A DNA stretch of 64,000 bases from Dryococelus australis (Eukaryota; Arthropoda; Insecta; Phasmatodea; Phasmatidae), in the NCBI GenBank assembly GCA_029891345.1, contig CM057009.1, positions 213,782,120 to 213,846,119 on the forward strand, in the 5' to 3' direction. Numbering within the stretch: the stretch's first letter is position 1; every line of letters begins with the position of its first letter. A program made the translations under genes and the position numbers. The notes below the pieces were generated by a model. That model was not told the origin of the DNA. It saw nothing but the letters and a program-made list of their open reading frames with translations, and searched no databases. This document shows positions 33,641 to 43,245 of this stretch, piece by piece.

Positions 33641-34066
33641 CCGGCCGCCCTCTTTACCCTCAGAATGTGGGTAAACCAGGCCATGGGGATGACGCCAGCC
33701 CAGCTGCTGCAGCGCCATGGCCTAAGATTCCCATGCGAGTTCGCAGGAGGAGTAAGAGATTGTGCCAGCTGTGCAGAAGTAGGAGAAGAGGGAAAGGAGA
33801 GGCGTGCATGTGCAGTGAGAGAAGTGAGGGAAAACAAAAGTCGCTACATCACGCAATGGAAGCCGGTCTTGTCCCAACACCCACCACGCCTCCAACTGGG
33901 TCAGTGTATGTACTTCAAGGTGCATCATCAATCTGAATGGCAGAATGGATTCTGTGCCGGGCTAGCAGAAAAGTGGAGCAACCTACATGTAATCACCAAA
34001 CAACTGGGGAATATGTGTTACGAGGTGTGTTTGGGTGCAAGTAGAAAAGTGCTCATTTCAGAGTGA
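33641..34066 (+). pseudogene. E1b integrase C-terminal region (GPY/F-like)
   Basis: The frame 33665-34066 (133 residues) begins MWVNQAMGMTPAQLLQRHGL, the segment after the integrase core where gypsy elements read A-N-A-G-TPA-L--G. It ends NGFCAGLAEKWSNLHVITKQ, then CYEVCLGASRKVLISE. This aligns with FCEGLAAKWSDLHKLGRSVG in E2 and with LCMGLAAKWS in E3. The region corresponds to the GPY/F module. Confidence 0.7.
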
Positions 34067-35034
34067 GTAAAGATTTTATTTCACTGTTTCATTATGTATA
34101 ATTCACAATGCATGCCACCCTCACATCATTCACAAAATATAACAGTGTTCCATATTAAATGTAATTTTTAAGAATTATTTATGCATGTTCCAGCACAAAG
34201 TAAGGAACACAAAGGGTTATTATGTATTTCGTAAATATTAAGAAAGTAGATCCACTTGGCCTGACAAACTCGGCCGGCACGGCACGGTGTGCAAGTCAGT
34301 CAGCTACAAGCATCTCGGGGGTGTGGTCGCATGTTACCACTGCTCGGGTTTCGCACGCTCGGGCAGTCTTTAATTAACCGGAACCATTGATCTGTAGCTG
34401 CACGAAACACCACCCCCCTCTAACCCAATGCTTACATCGCCTGGGGAAGCTTAAAAACATGCACGTAATTCTTATCAGCTTCACACTATTTTCGCAGCAT
34501 TACCTTACCAGCGGGATTCGAAGCTGTGAAGTGTTATTTTGTATGTAAAGTGTAGGCCTGAGAGCATTGTTATATAAACAGCAAAATTATGCATTTAGAA
34601 CTGATCATGTGGACATTATTTTGTGGCATTCGGGCTCTTCAAGGCACGGGCCCTTAGAATGCCCGCACCTTTTTCACCTAGTGTAATAGTATCTATTTTT
34701 CTTTATTCGTTAATGTGAAGTATCATGTGTGTAAATGTAGACATGGGACTAGCCGATAAGTCACAGCGTCAACTTAATCGGCGAGTGTTTTGTATGCTGC
34801 AATATTACGTAACATGGATGTGTGAGCTGAACCGAATAATTGTACAGCGCATTCATAAGGAGCAGCAGTCCACGATAGCAATGGTCGTCGACCTAATGAC
34901 CCTGGAGGAAATCTCATCTCTACCGACTCACACTACATATTCCAGTATTGTCTGGCACCCCAGATAAAATAACCTTCAAAATTTCACAGCTCCTTAAATC
35001 CAGCCTCCACTCACTGAGGTACCATGGCACCACA
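34053..35034 (+). repeat. E2 5' LTR (truncated at its left end)
   Basis: It aligns with 41838-42881 from CATTTCAGAGTGAGTAAAG through AAGAAAGTAGATCCAC, CAAGTCAGTCAGCTAC, GCCTGGGGAAGCTTAAAA, AAAGTGTAGGC, TGGACATTATTT, CCCTTAGAAT-CCCGCAC and TGTCTGGCACCCCAG to ACCATGG. The first ~295 bases of the 3' LTR have no counterpart, and coding sequence of E1b runs directly into it. A TTATATAAACAG motif sits near 34569 where the 3' LTR has AAATAAACTGC, a probable poly(A) signal. Confidence 0.8.
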
Positions 35035-35042
35035 AAAAAAAA

Positions 35043-35060
35043 TGGCACCCAACATGGGGC
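35043..35060 (+). promoter_or_regulatory. E2 primer-binding site
   Basis: TGGCACCCAACATGGGGC lies 9 bases after the 5' LTR end. Eighteen bases starting TGG are complementary in style to the 3' CCA end of a tRNA, as at the minus-strand priming site of gypsy elements. The exact tRNA cannot be named by eye. Confidence 0.65.
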
Positions 35061-35770
35061 TGATCCTGGAAAGCACGGCATCCCAGATATTCTTTTTTCC
35101 AAATTTTCCTCAGACCTTTCCAGAATTTAAATTCCTAAATTTGCCAGCAACGAGGGAGCTGCATTGTCAACTTGGCGACCGGTACAGCAAGGGTCACCAT
35201 CGTGATGTCTTCAGAATGCCTGCACGATGCCAGAAAAAAGTTGCATGGGGTCAGCGGAAAATCAAAGTACTCGCCATTGCTCCGGCGAGGGCGAACATGG
35301 CTATGATGCGGCCATCGTGGGGCAGCAGGCCTGATGTTACCAGTATGACACAATTTCGCCGACCAGCAGGAACAAAGACAAGGGAGCATACCTGCATAAC
35401 CCCTCCACCACCAGATGTCACCATCTGCGCGCCACCAAGAACCAAGGAGGAGAGGAAACCAACAGAGGGGAAAGGTGACGAAAAAAGTTCCTATATCCTG
35501 CGCTATCAGCTCACCGCATGCTTGTGGTCAGCTGTGCGGCAGTGCCGTCCATTGACCCCTGAACCATGCCACACCTTGCAGGTCTGCAGAGATCACCCAC
35601 GCTCAACTTGTATGCCGTGCTTCTGTGTCCACACACAAGCATTTCCGAATTCGTGCTTCCACATCCGTGCTTCTGCATCCACGCTTCCACATCCGGGCTT
35701 TCGCATCCGTGCTTCTGCATCCGCACTCCCGCTTCCGCACTCGGGTGTGTGTTATCAAGTAGAACTCACT
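35061..35770 (+). other. E2 leader region, open but probably untranslated
   Basis: A long open frame (35024-35995) starts inside the LTR/PBS and covers the leader. Its first part is low-complexity and basic, with no domain, and it crosses a 14-bp minisatellite whose unit length is not a multiple of three. I read it as an untranslated leader that happens to lack stops, with the first plausible protein start at ATG 35771 (MAGRTDESTS). Confidence 0.45.
35643..35740 (+). repeat. 14-bp minisatellite, about seven units, in E2 leader
   Basis: Consecutive 14-base units vary around TTCCACATCCGTGC: TTCTGCATCCACGC, TTCCACATCCGGGC, TTTCGCATCCGTGC, TTCTGCATCCGCAC and so on. Translated across three units it would give a 14-residue period (CFHIRASAS-type), seen in the overlapping frame. 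Confidence 0.85.
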
Positions 35771-36314
35771 ATGGCTGGCCGGACAGACGAGAGCACATCA
35801 GTGCTTATCTGCCCGCATTGTATGATAGAGATGCTGAACAATCTCATCACCAAATATGAACTCAGCACAACATACTGCCGTTGTAAGCATAAGACCAGCC
35901 CATCAATCAACTGTGCGCAATCAACTGCACTGAAGTGCAAATCATGGGGAAATAATGGAACATTCGGAACAACCCACCAAATTTACAGAACCTAATCAAA
36001 ATTCGGCACACACCTGTTGGTGTTTAAATATTTTGTCTACCAAGCAAGGGACACTAATACTCAAATGTGGGCAGTGCCACATGACTATTCACCAAGAGTG
36101 TCTTAGCGCAAAGGTGACCGCTATGCTGTCGGAAATGAAATTTATCTGTGACAGTTGCAACCAGAAATTTGATCCACGGCCATATGCGAGTAACTGGAAT
36201 ACTTTTGTAGCAGATCTGCGATACAGTATTTTGAAGCAGATGAACAAGGAAATTGCAGTACCGAACAGTAGCAAAGAGGAGACATGCCAAAGGCGAACGA
36301 AAAATAGCAGATAA
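35771..36314 (+). pseudogene. E2 first ORF with a PHD-type zinc finger
   Basis: Two overlapping frames. The first, from ATG 35771, has VLICPHCMIEML and YCRCKHK then LKCKSWGNN, i.e. paired cysteines. The second (35955-36314, 119 residues) has a complete C4HC3 pattern: CWC at about residues 21-23, LKCGQCHMTIHQECLS at about 36-51, and FICDSC at about 63-68. The spacing, the H-x2-C after C-x2-C, and the aromatic residue two before the last C-x2-C are those of a PHD finger, a chromatin- or histone-binding module. It is followed by a basic tail (SKEETCQRRTKNSR). It sits between the primer-binding site and gag. A real N-terminal extension of Gag, or a captured host exon, is possible. The frame break between the two parts suggests decay. 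Confidence 0.6.
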
Positions 36315-36341
36315 GGGGCAACTCCAGGCAAGCAAAAGCAC

Positions 36342-37090
36342 GTGGACTACACGAGCGAAGAGAGAGTTAGGAGCGGCACACCACACATCACTCCGATGCA
36401 TGTAGTCGCCGACGTATACAGTGCATCAGAGATTCAGTCAGTTATCTCTATCCCAACCTTGTCCACAGTTACCCTACCTATGACACCATTCATGCCATAT
36501 CTAACCCCGTTACCTGCCTACTATCAACATCTGTACCAACCACCCCTGTTAACAACTCATTTTCCTACCGCAACACCAGTAAATTTTGCAGTGTACAACA
36601 ATGGACAGAACTCAAAACAATATTGGCAATCGGGAAAGGTAAAGAGACCTGAAGTGAAAGTTAAGTCAGAAACAAATCATGAAAATTGGCAGATTCAACC
36701 ATCTAGGAAGTTCCAAAACCTTCCAACAGTATCCGGAACTGCAAATGAGGATCCGAAGGCATTATAGGCGAGCTACGTTGGGAACCAACTCGCTGGAGGG
36801 GCAGCAAAATGGTACGCTGTCATTAACCACTACGACCTAAGCTGGGTCGTATTTGTGAAATCATTCGAATGCAGATGCGGAAGTACTTTTACGTCGTTAC
36901 AAGCCCAGAATAAATTGCTTTGGCAAGAGCAACAAACCGACCAGCAAGTGCCGACGTTTATCACGCAAAAGGCGCAGCAAGTTCGATGGTTTCAACTGCA
37001 CTTACTGATATGGGAAATATTGCAAATCGTTACCGAAACAGTGTTCCTGGAATACCATGCATATTAGTTGTCCTTCATGAACAGCGACAT
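36342..37090 (+). pseudogene. E2 gag matrix/capsid region
   Basis: The frame 36342-36767 is rich in Pro, Thr and Tyr (TPFMPYLTPLPAYYQHLYQP) and ends at a stop after ANEDPKAL. Its downstream continuation contains YVGNQLAGGAAKWYAVI and WVVFVKSFECRCG, matching the capsid pattern L-G-A--WY and W--F---F. Stop codons at 36765 and frame shifts near 36900-37070 break it. The frame at 36920-37156 continues capsid-like sequence (a DMGNIANRYRNSVPGIP stretch). Confidence 0.7.
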
Positions 37091-37359
37091 CAAGGAGGTG
37101 CTGAAAGCAGCTGTTATAGTGGAAGGAAACTCACGTCAAACGTGCCGCTAGTCTAATGCTGCACGAGGGAAACACGAGTTTGGGAACAGTGACAGTGTAC
37201 AACCACGTGAACAATTCTACCGGCAAACAAGAACAGGAGGAGATCAGCAAAGAGACAGAGCGATGGGACCGGGGAACAACAGTAGGGAGAATGCACACTG
37301 CCACAATAACCATGTTCAGCGAGTGCATAAACATATGACATGGCGAGGGAAGACCTAAT

Positions 37360-37690
37360 GTTAGAGAGGCAGGGGACTACCTGTCTGACTCTGTGCCGTT
37401 ATTGTCAGCCAGCGGAAGTGTACCACTGGCATAGTAGGTGCCCTAACAACCCGCACTGGGACAGTTATCACGGCCCAGTAAGAAGCAATCAGATACGGTC
37501 CACAGGGGTGAGGCGGCCAGACACCACCGACACTCCAGTCAGAGAGGAGTACCCAAATACAACCCCACAGCAAGCATTCGTGCATCAAATCAGCGGCAAC
37601 ATGGCATCATTTATCAGAATTCAAATCCACCTGAATGTGCAAATGTGTCACACACTTATTGACAAGGCTGCTTCTCATAATTACATATAG
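37360..37690 (+). pseudogene. E2 nucleocapsid zinc knuckle and protease active site
   Basis: The 116-residue frame 37340-37690 contains LCRYCQPAEVYHWHSRCPNN, a CCHC-type knuckle (C-x2-C then HWH-x2-C) like the CRYCQGEQIHWH of E1a. Further on, a SFIRIQIHLNVQ-type strand precedes CHTLIDKAASHNYI. That is the retropepsin active-site loop with the usual D-T replaced by D-K, then a stop. The Thr-to-Lys change would inactivate the protease. Confidence 0.75.
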
Positions 37691-38126
37691 AAATCATTTG
37701 TAAATGCAAAGGACATCACACCCACGAATCACGTCATCAGACTGACAAAAGGACAACATAACCACAGCATAGAGGGACAGGCGACTCTGACAGTGCAGGT
37801 ATGTGACTTGAAAATGATCACAACAGCAATGATCACCGACGAGATTAGAGAATATCCAATACTAGGTGCGCCATTGATCCAGGAACAAAACACCTGCCGC
37901 CAGGAGGATCCATTTTGGTGCCACAGAGCGATGGATGGTGTATAACATCGATCGGAAAAACCCAGAGAAATTGCCACCAGTCAAACTTAGTGATTTCGAC
38001 CACAAAGTCCCGCCGCAACACCAGGCGTCGTTCCAGCGACTGCTGAACGAGCATCATGAAGTTTATGCAGAACATGCCGCACTTCGACACACGACTGTGG
38101 CCGAGCACGAAATCAAGCTGATGTAA
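37691..38126 (+). pseudogene. E2 protease C-terminal part and RT linker
   Basis: After the stop at 37688, coding continues: VIRLTKGQHNHSIEGQATL, then IREYPILGAPLIQEQ. The latter replaces the ILG-(S/D)WL block seen in E1a. After a frame change the frame 37935-38126 reads MVYNIDRKNPEKLPPVKLSD, with FDHKVPPQHQASFQRLLNEH and ALRHTTVAEHEIKLM, matching the conserved segment just before RT. Confidence 0.65.
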
Positions 38127-38730
38127 GAGGAGCCAATTTATGCTGCACCGAGAAACTACCTACCCCACCAGGCAAGAATCATACGAGAACAGGTGAAAGA
38201 AACGTTGGCGAATGTCGTCATAGAGCCGACTAGGAGTCGCTACAACTCCGCTAACACATTCGCGCTAAAGAAAGATGGTAGCTGGAGGTTCTGCGTGGTC
38301 TTCTGACCCATTAATCAAGTGACATGCAGTGCCTTACCACCTTATGTGAGTGTGAGAGATGTGTTGAGTTGCTTGGGCAATGCAAAGATTATAATGTTGG
38401 ACCTGCGCAGCGGGTATTGGCATGTGCCCATCAAGCAAGAGGACAGGGAGAAAACAGCTTTCACCATGCCAGATGGGAGGCGCTATCAGTTCTGCACGAT
38501 GCCGTTCGGGCTGAAATGTGCGCCTGCCATGTTTAAGTCCATGATGGTTCGAGTCCTAGTCGGACTGATTGGGGAGTCAACATTACCATACTTGGACGAT
38601 GTCATGGTCCGCTCGAACAGCTGGGAAGACCATGTACACCACCTGTCCATGGTCCTCGAACGACTGGAAATGAACGGACTCACCTGTGCAGTGATGAATG
38701 CCACCTAGGGAAGAGCAGTCTAGAATTCCT
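38127..38730 (+). pseudogene. E2 reverse transcriptase
   Basis: Upstream of the stop at 38305 the RT start is visible: YAAPRNYLPHQA then VIEPTRSRYNSANTFALKKD and GSWRFCVVF. The open frame 38319-38708 has IIMLDLRSGYWHVPI (first catalytic Asp in LDL-SGYW), a KTAFTMPDGRRYQFCTMPFG run and LKCAPAMF, and STLPYLDDVMVRSNSWEDHV with the catalytic YLDD intact. After a stop, EFLGHVVQEKG matches the FLGH-V-- thumb start. All palm motifs are present, so this is the best-kept RT in the window. A gypsy identity is clear from MPFGL-APA-F and the FLGH motif. Confidence 0.9.
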
Positions 38731-39420
38731 AGGGCATGTAGTGCAAGAGAAAGGGAACCAGCCGAGCCAAGAACAGCTACAGGTGATCGACCAACTACCC
38801 AGTGGCGAAGACCCGCAAACAAGTCAGCAAGTTCTTCTGGCTTGTGAATTAGCTGCGTGAATTCATTGAGGGGTTCACCGTAGTGACAGCACCACTTGCC
38901 GATTTACTCTCACCAGACCATAGGTTTGTGTGGGGTGAGAAAGAGGAGCGTGCGTTCCAAGGAATGAATTGTTTCCGCACTTGTCCTACGTTAGCAAGGT
39001 ATGATGCAAGCCAGCAATTATAACTTGCAAACAGATGCAAACCAAGAGGGTCTTGGAGCTGTCTTATACCAGTGTGGAGAGAACAACATGCAGCAGGTGA
39101 TCGACTTCGCAAGCGCTGAGTTGGGAGCAGCAAAGCGAAAATATGATGTGAACGAGCATGAGTGCCTTGCGGTACTGTGGGTGGTGAAGAAGTACTGTGT
39201 CTACCTGGAGTACAGGCACTTGGTGCTTCGGACCAACAATCGTTGTCGTGTATGGGTCCACAACACCAAGGAAGCCAGAAGCAAGTTAACCCAGTGGGCA
39301 CTTCTCCTCCAATTGTATGACTTCATGGTGGAGCACATCCCAGGAAAATAAAATCAGCTGGCAGATCAACTGTCACGAGACAACCGGAGCACCATGATCG
39401 TGAACAACAATGCTAAATGG
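38731..39420 (+). pseudogene. E2 connection region and RNase H
   Basis: The frame 39001-39351 begins MMQASNYNLQTDANQEGLGA, with the first catalytic Asp in TDA---GLGAVL. It continues DFASAELGAAKRKYDVNEHE with LAVLWVVKKY (catalytic Glu) and HLVLRTNNRCRVWV, where the third Asp is Asn. It ends SKLTQWALLLQLYDFMVEHI. After a stop, LADQLSRD gives the final block. The connection segment at 38740-38930 is frameshifted. The lost third Asp and stops make it inactive. Confidence 0.85.
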
Positions 39421-39659
39421 GACGATGTCCTTCCTCCAACCAACAAGGAACTCCTATACGAGGTATATGTAAATTAAATGAGCGCAATATAGGAAGATGT
39501 ACTTGTGAGAGACGTGTGAAGGGAGATAGTGATAACACAGCATGTGTGTTTGTTTACAAACGAAGTGTAGGAAAACTGTGAGACACTGCAAGTTAAGAAT
39601 TGGCGTGTGATAGAAGGCTGATTGGAAACTTGTTCTGCGCAAAAACCTACAAAATGGAT

Positions 39660-40330
39660 GTTATTTGTTCTGGTGAATAAGAGGACATTCGTACTAACAC
39701 ACGCACACGTGAGGCCGCAGGACACATGGAATTTTACTGGCCACGAGTGTCACGTGACACGCATGGCTACGTGCAAAGATATGAGACATGTCAGCAATTT
39801 AAATCATGTAGAGCAGAAGGAAGGCAACAACAATTGCCACAATTTCCTACACGACTGTTCGAGACAGTGAGTCTCGACTTAAAGGGACCTTATCTGTACA
39901 CAACAAATGACAAGACTTTTACCCTGGTGGTCACGCATAACTACTCGTGCTGAGTGGATGCATATCCACTCTATGATGCACGTGTGCAAAACATTGTAAA
40001 GGTGTTGGAGAAAGTATATTTCGTGTGTTGGGCATACCCGAAACAACTGCTCACCGACATCAGCACACAATTCACTGGCAGGAGGTGGCAGGAGAAGAAA
40101 ACCTGGTGGGGGTGTACCATCTGAAGACGGTGGTGTACCATCCACACGTGAACCCCACGGAGCACCGTAACCAGGATTTGAAGGTACAACTGTGGCTCCG
40201 TGTAGGTAAGCTGCACAACATGTGGGCTGAACACCTTGCAAATTCCGGCTTCTTAACAAGGCCACCGGACGAACACCTGCCCAGGTCCTGCAAGGCCACA
40301 ACCTGGCTCTGCTGGTGAAAAGCAATGTCC
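39660..40330 (+). pseudogene. E2 integrase
   Basis: The frame 39726-39953 reads MEFYWPRVSRDTHGYVQRYE, then TCQQFKSCRAEGRQQQ, i.e. the zinc-finger end with the second Cys of the C-x2-C lost. It continues FETVSLDLKGPYLYTT with the first catalytic Asp and TLVVTHNYSC. Near 40030-40085, YPKQLLTDISTQFTG carries the second Asp. Near 40130-40180, VVYHPHVNPTEHRNQDLK carries the catalytic Glu. The AEHLANSGFLTRPPDE-like end corresponds to the post-core segment. Frames shift at least twice. Confidence 0.8.
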
Positions 40331-40419
40331 ACAAGAACCGACATGTAGCAGTGCAGAGAGTATTGTAGGTCAGCGGGAAACAAGATGCAGAGAGTGACAT
40401 GAACAACTATGCTGCCAAC

Positions 40420-41522
40420 AGCAGTATACCACGGGGTGGGTCCCGAAAATAACAAGACCACATCCAGCACTGATAGCAAAGCAACAGGTTTATCTGTGAA
40501 TGCACATCCAATTCACGGTGAACAACAACTTTTGTGAAGGGCTGGCAGCGAAATGGAGCGACCTGCACAAGTTGGGGCGAAGTGTCGGACCTACCACCTA
40601 CCTGGTCCGAGTGAGCAGGAGACTGGTCTTTGTGCACTGGAATGATGTGAGAAGAGCACCAGGTAACGTCCGAAGCAAAAACAGACCCGGTGATCAGGTA
40701 GCCCATGATGGTGCAAGAGCCGAGCAAAGAGACCAGGCGAGAGGGGAGGAAGGTGGGCCAGTACCTCAGCCAGAGGGGCCACCACCTACTGTGCAAATGC
40801 CATCGATGCAAGATGTAGCAAAATCTAGCAGGAGTCGATTGGACACAGGCACGAAATGGGACGCAAGAGAATTGCAGGCCAGAACTACCGCACCGGAACA
40901 GCAAACGAGGGAATATGTGCAAGTAAGTCAAGGAGTAAGAGAGCAATGTATGGAGAGGAAGCAGCCCCAATGACACTTGATACCGAAGCGCCGACACATG
41001 CCACTGGGTCATATTCAGTGCCATTACCAACACCTGCACTGCCAACAGCCGCTCCGGCAACAAATGAATAAACACACGTCGAAGAGGCACCACTGGGAGG
41101 CAAGGGAACTGCAGCGCAAGAGTCAGCAAGAGTAGTGGAAGAGGCAGAAGAGCCGCACAAGGGTGATCCACCCCACATGGAAGACAATGGCACGGGTCGC
41201 ACCTGGCACTGTAAGGTTATGCATGGAGGGAGCAAGCAAGAAGACAGCACTAGCAGCAGCAGTGACAGTGAGGGCAGTGGGTCGGCTGGCTCGTAATTCC
41301 CCCACAAATCGCATCGGCAGAGGAGACCGTGAGCGGCTTGTACAGCTTGTGAGGGTGGGAACACGTCCTGCAATGCACAGCACCGAAGGAGGGTACCACA
41401 GCGAGCACTTCGAGACTGTGTGGAGGCAGTGAGGAGTACGTACCATCTGCGACCCAGGAAACAGCCGGGGAGTCAGTGCTCCTGCTATGTGTGACTTTGC
41501 ACAAACACAAACTGGCTCATAG
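40420..41522 (+). pseudogene. E2 integrase C-terminal module and long acidic/serine-rich tail
   Basis: The frame 40500-40973 begins MHIQFTVNNNFCEGLAAKWS, then DLHKLGRSVGPTTYLVRVSR, a GPY/F-like module shared with E1b and E3. It is followed by about 100 residues of charged, low-complexity sequence. After the stop at 40973 other frames continue to the polypurine tract with Gly-, Glu- and Ser-rich runs, including a SSSSDSEGSGSAGS stretch near 41253-41294. E3 has a similar tail with SSNDSGDESVSSYN. The tail is long for a gypsy integrase. Whether it was translated as part of Pol or as a separate ORF is unclear. Confidence 0.55.
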
Positions 41523-41536
41523 AGGGGGGGGGGAGT
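41523..41536 (+). promoter_or_regulatory. E2 polypurine tract
   Basis: AGAGGGGGGGGGGAG directly before TTGACGTGTGTCAC, the probable 3' LTR start. A purine run just upstream of the 3' LTR is the plus-strand primer site of LTR retrotransposons. Confidence 0.7.
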
Positions 41537-41537
41537 T

Positions 41538-42881
41538 GACGTGTGTCACATATCACCCAATTGTCTCATCCGAAGCCCATTAGACAGTCATGGCACAATT
41601 AAATTGCGCAGTTGGGATGCGCACTCGATGAGCGGAGAAGCACGTGCAGTGCAGTGCAATTGTGTAAAAAATGCAACGCAAACTTGAGCACGAGATGTCA
41701 GAGCACCCACTGTAGCATAGTAATGTTAAAATAGATATTGTTTTTCAGTGATATATTTTATGTAGGGTTTTGTGTGTAATATATAAACATGGACATTCAC
41801 GTGTTTACGTCATTTAGGCAAGATAAAAAACCCAGTGCATTTCAGAGTGAGTAAAGTTTGTTTCTCACTGTTTCATTATGTATCATTCACAATGTGTGCC
41901 CTCCTCACATCATTAACCCAAATGTAAATAGTGTTCCATATCAAATGTAATTTTTAATAATCATTTTTGTATTTTCCAGCACAAGGTAAGGAACAAACAG
42001 GGTTATTATGTATTTTGCAATTTTAAGAAAGTAGATCCACGTGGCCCGCCGGTCCGCCAAACTCGGCAGGCGTGCCATGGTGTGCAAGTCAGTCAGCTAC
42101 GAGCATCTCGGGGTGTGGTTGCGTGTTACCATGGCTAGGGTTTCGCACACTCTGGCAGCCTTCAACTTTTGTTTCTCAATCATTCAATCTCCATAATTTT
42201 AATTCACCTGAACCGTTGTTCTTTAGCTGCCCAAGACACAACCCCCATCTCACCAGTGCTTGCATCGCCTGGGGAAGCTTAAAACCTTGTACATAATTTG
42301 TATCGCCTTCGCACCATTTTTACAGCGGTACCTCACCGGCAGGTTAAATCAGTGAAGTGTGATTATATATGTAAAGTGTAGGCTTGAGAGCCTTGGTAAA
42401 TAAACTGCATAATTTATACATTGAAGACTGTTCATATGGACATTATTTCGGGGCCTTCAGGCTTTTTAGGGCACAGGCCCTTAGAATACCCGCACATTTT
42501 TTTCTCCAGTGTCTTAATATGTATTTTCTTCATTCGTTAATGTGAAAGTATTGTGTGTATAAATGTGACTAACCAATAACTCACTGCATAAACTTAGTCG
42601 ATGAGTTTTTGTTTGCCACAATATTGCATAACATGGGTGTGTGAGCTGACCCGAACAGTCCACTGTAAACTACGCATTAGGAATAATTGTACAGCGCATT
42701 TATAAGGAGCTGCAGTCCAGGATAGCATTGGTCGTCGGCCGAACGACCCTGGAGGAAACCTTGTCTCTACTGACTCACATAACATCGTCCAGCGATGTCT
42801 GGCACCCCAGGTAAATTAACATTCATAATTTCACCGCTCCTTAAATCTTGCCTCTACGTACTCAGGCACCATGGTGACACA
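41538..42881 (+). repeat. E2 3' LTR
   Basis: It begins TGACGTGTGTCAC just after the polypurine tract and ends near GGTGACACA, about 1.34 kb. Its last ~1.04 kb aligns with the 5' LTR at 34053-35034. It contains CAAGTCAGTCAGCTACGAGC, GCCTGGGGAAGCTTAAAACC, AAATAAACTGC (probable poly(A) signal near 42399) and GTCTGGCACCCCAGGTAAAT. Diverged relatives are the E3 LTR (51803-52860) and the block at 56285-56575. Confidence 0.75.
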
Positions 42882-43245
42882 TTATCAGTCATTTCAGCAT
42901 CATTCACGGACTTTTTTTGAGTGCATCAAGCAGCCAAGTGTGTTTGTTTACTTTCGACAGACATCGATCAGTCACACAGCAGGCAGTGGGCGACGAGCTA
43001 CATACCCCTTCCCCAAACCCGGCCATCAACATTTCTTATCGCAGTGCGACAGGCAGTGGAGTTCACACCCCTCCCTCTGCCCCTTCTCAGTATCAGGATC
43101 ATGGGTTAGAACCCCAAGTTTTGCATCACACTGGATGACAACTACACCGTATGCAGGGTACGTCGCACCGCCAAAAAAACACATCCATCATCCCCTCATC
43201 CAACAAGCCAAAACAGCCTTATGCCCGGGTCAGTGAGCTATATAA
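42882..43245 (+). repeat. Module shared with E1b (31725-31920)
   Basis: Ordered matches between the two places are CATTTCA-CATCA--CAC, AAGTGTGTTTGTTTAC-TTCG followed by ACATCGAT, and GGCAG--GA-TTCACACCC, CTCCCTC-CCCC. It follows the E2 3' LTR directly. It may be a leader or coding segment of another gypsy copy, or genomic flank captured by one of them. Its open frames (42871-43236) show no domain. Confidence 0.4.

Larger units (their letters stand above)
30200..34055 (+). mobile_element. Ty3/gypsy retrotransposon E1b, degenerate, no 5' LTR found
   Basis: A second gypsy element of the same broad type follows E1a on +. It has a zinc-knuckle-bearing gag-like region (30300-31660), RT end, RNase H, integrase and a GPY/F-like C-terminal part, ending near 34055 where the 5'-truncated LTR of E2 begins. 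The 5' limit is a guess. The 3' LTR of E1b itself is not seen. Confidence 0.6.
34053..42881 (+). mobile_element. Ty3/gypsy retrotransposon E2 with both LTRs (5' LTR truncated)
   Basis: The order is 5' LTR, primer-binding site, leader with a 14-bp minisatellite, PHD-finger ORF, gag, protease, RT, RNase H, integrase, C-terminal extension, polypurine tract, 3' LTR. The pol order (protease-RT-RNase H-integrase) defines Ty3/gypsy rather than Ty1/copia. The LTRs differ by many substitutions and indels, so the insertion is old, and the coding parts have numerous stops and frameshifts. No target-site duplication can be read because the 5' LTR is truncated. Confidence 0.85.

Noticed and set aside
35024-35995. 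The longest open frame in the window (323 residues) as a gene
   Set aside because: It begins at the LTR/primer-binding site, its first ~240 residues are low-complexity leader, and it crosses a 14-bp minisatellite. Only its end (from 35771) overlaps plausible element coding sequence.
40407-41171. Minus-strand 254-residue ORF rich in leucine as a membrane protein
   Set aside because: It is the antisense of the E2 C-terminal region. The purine-rich sense strand leaves the complement open and leucine-rich.
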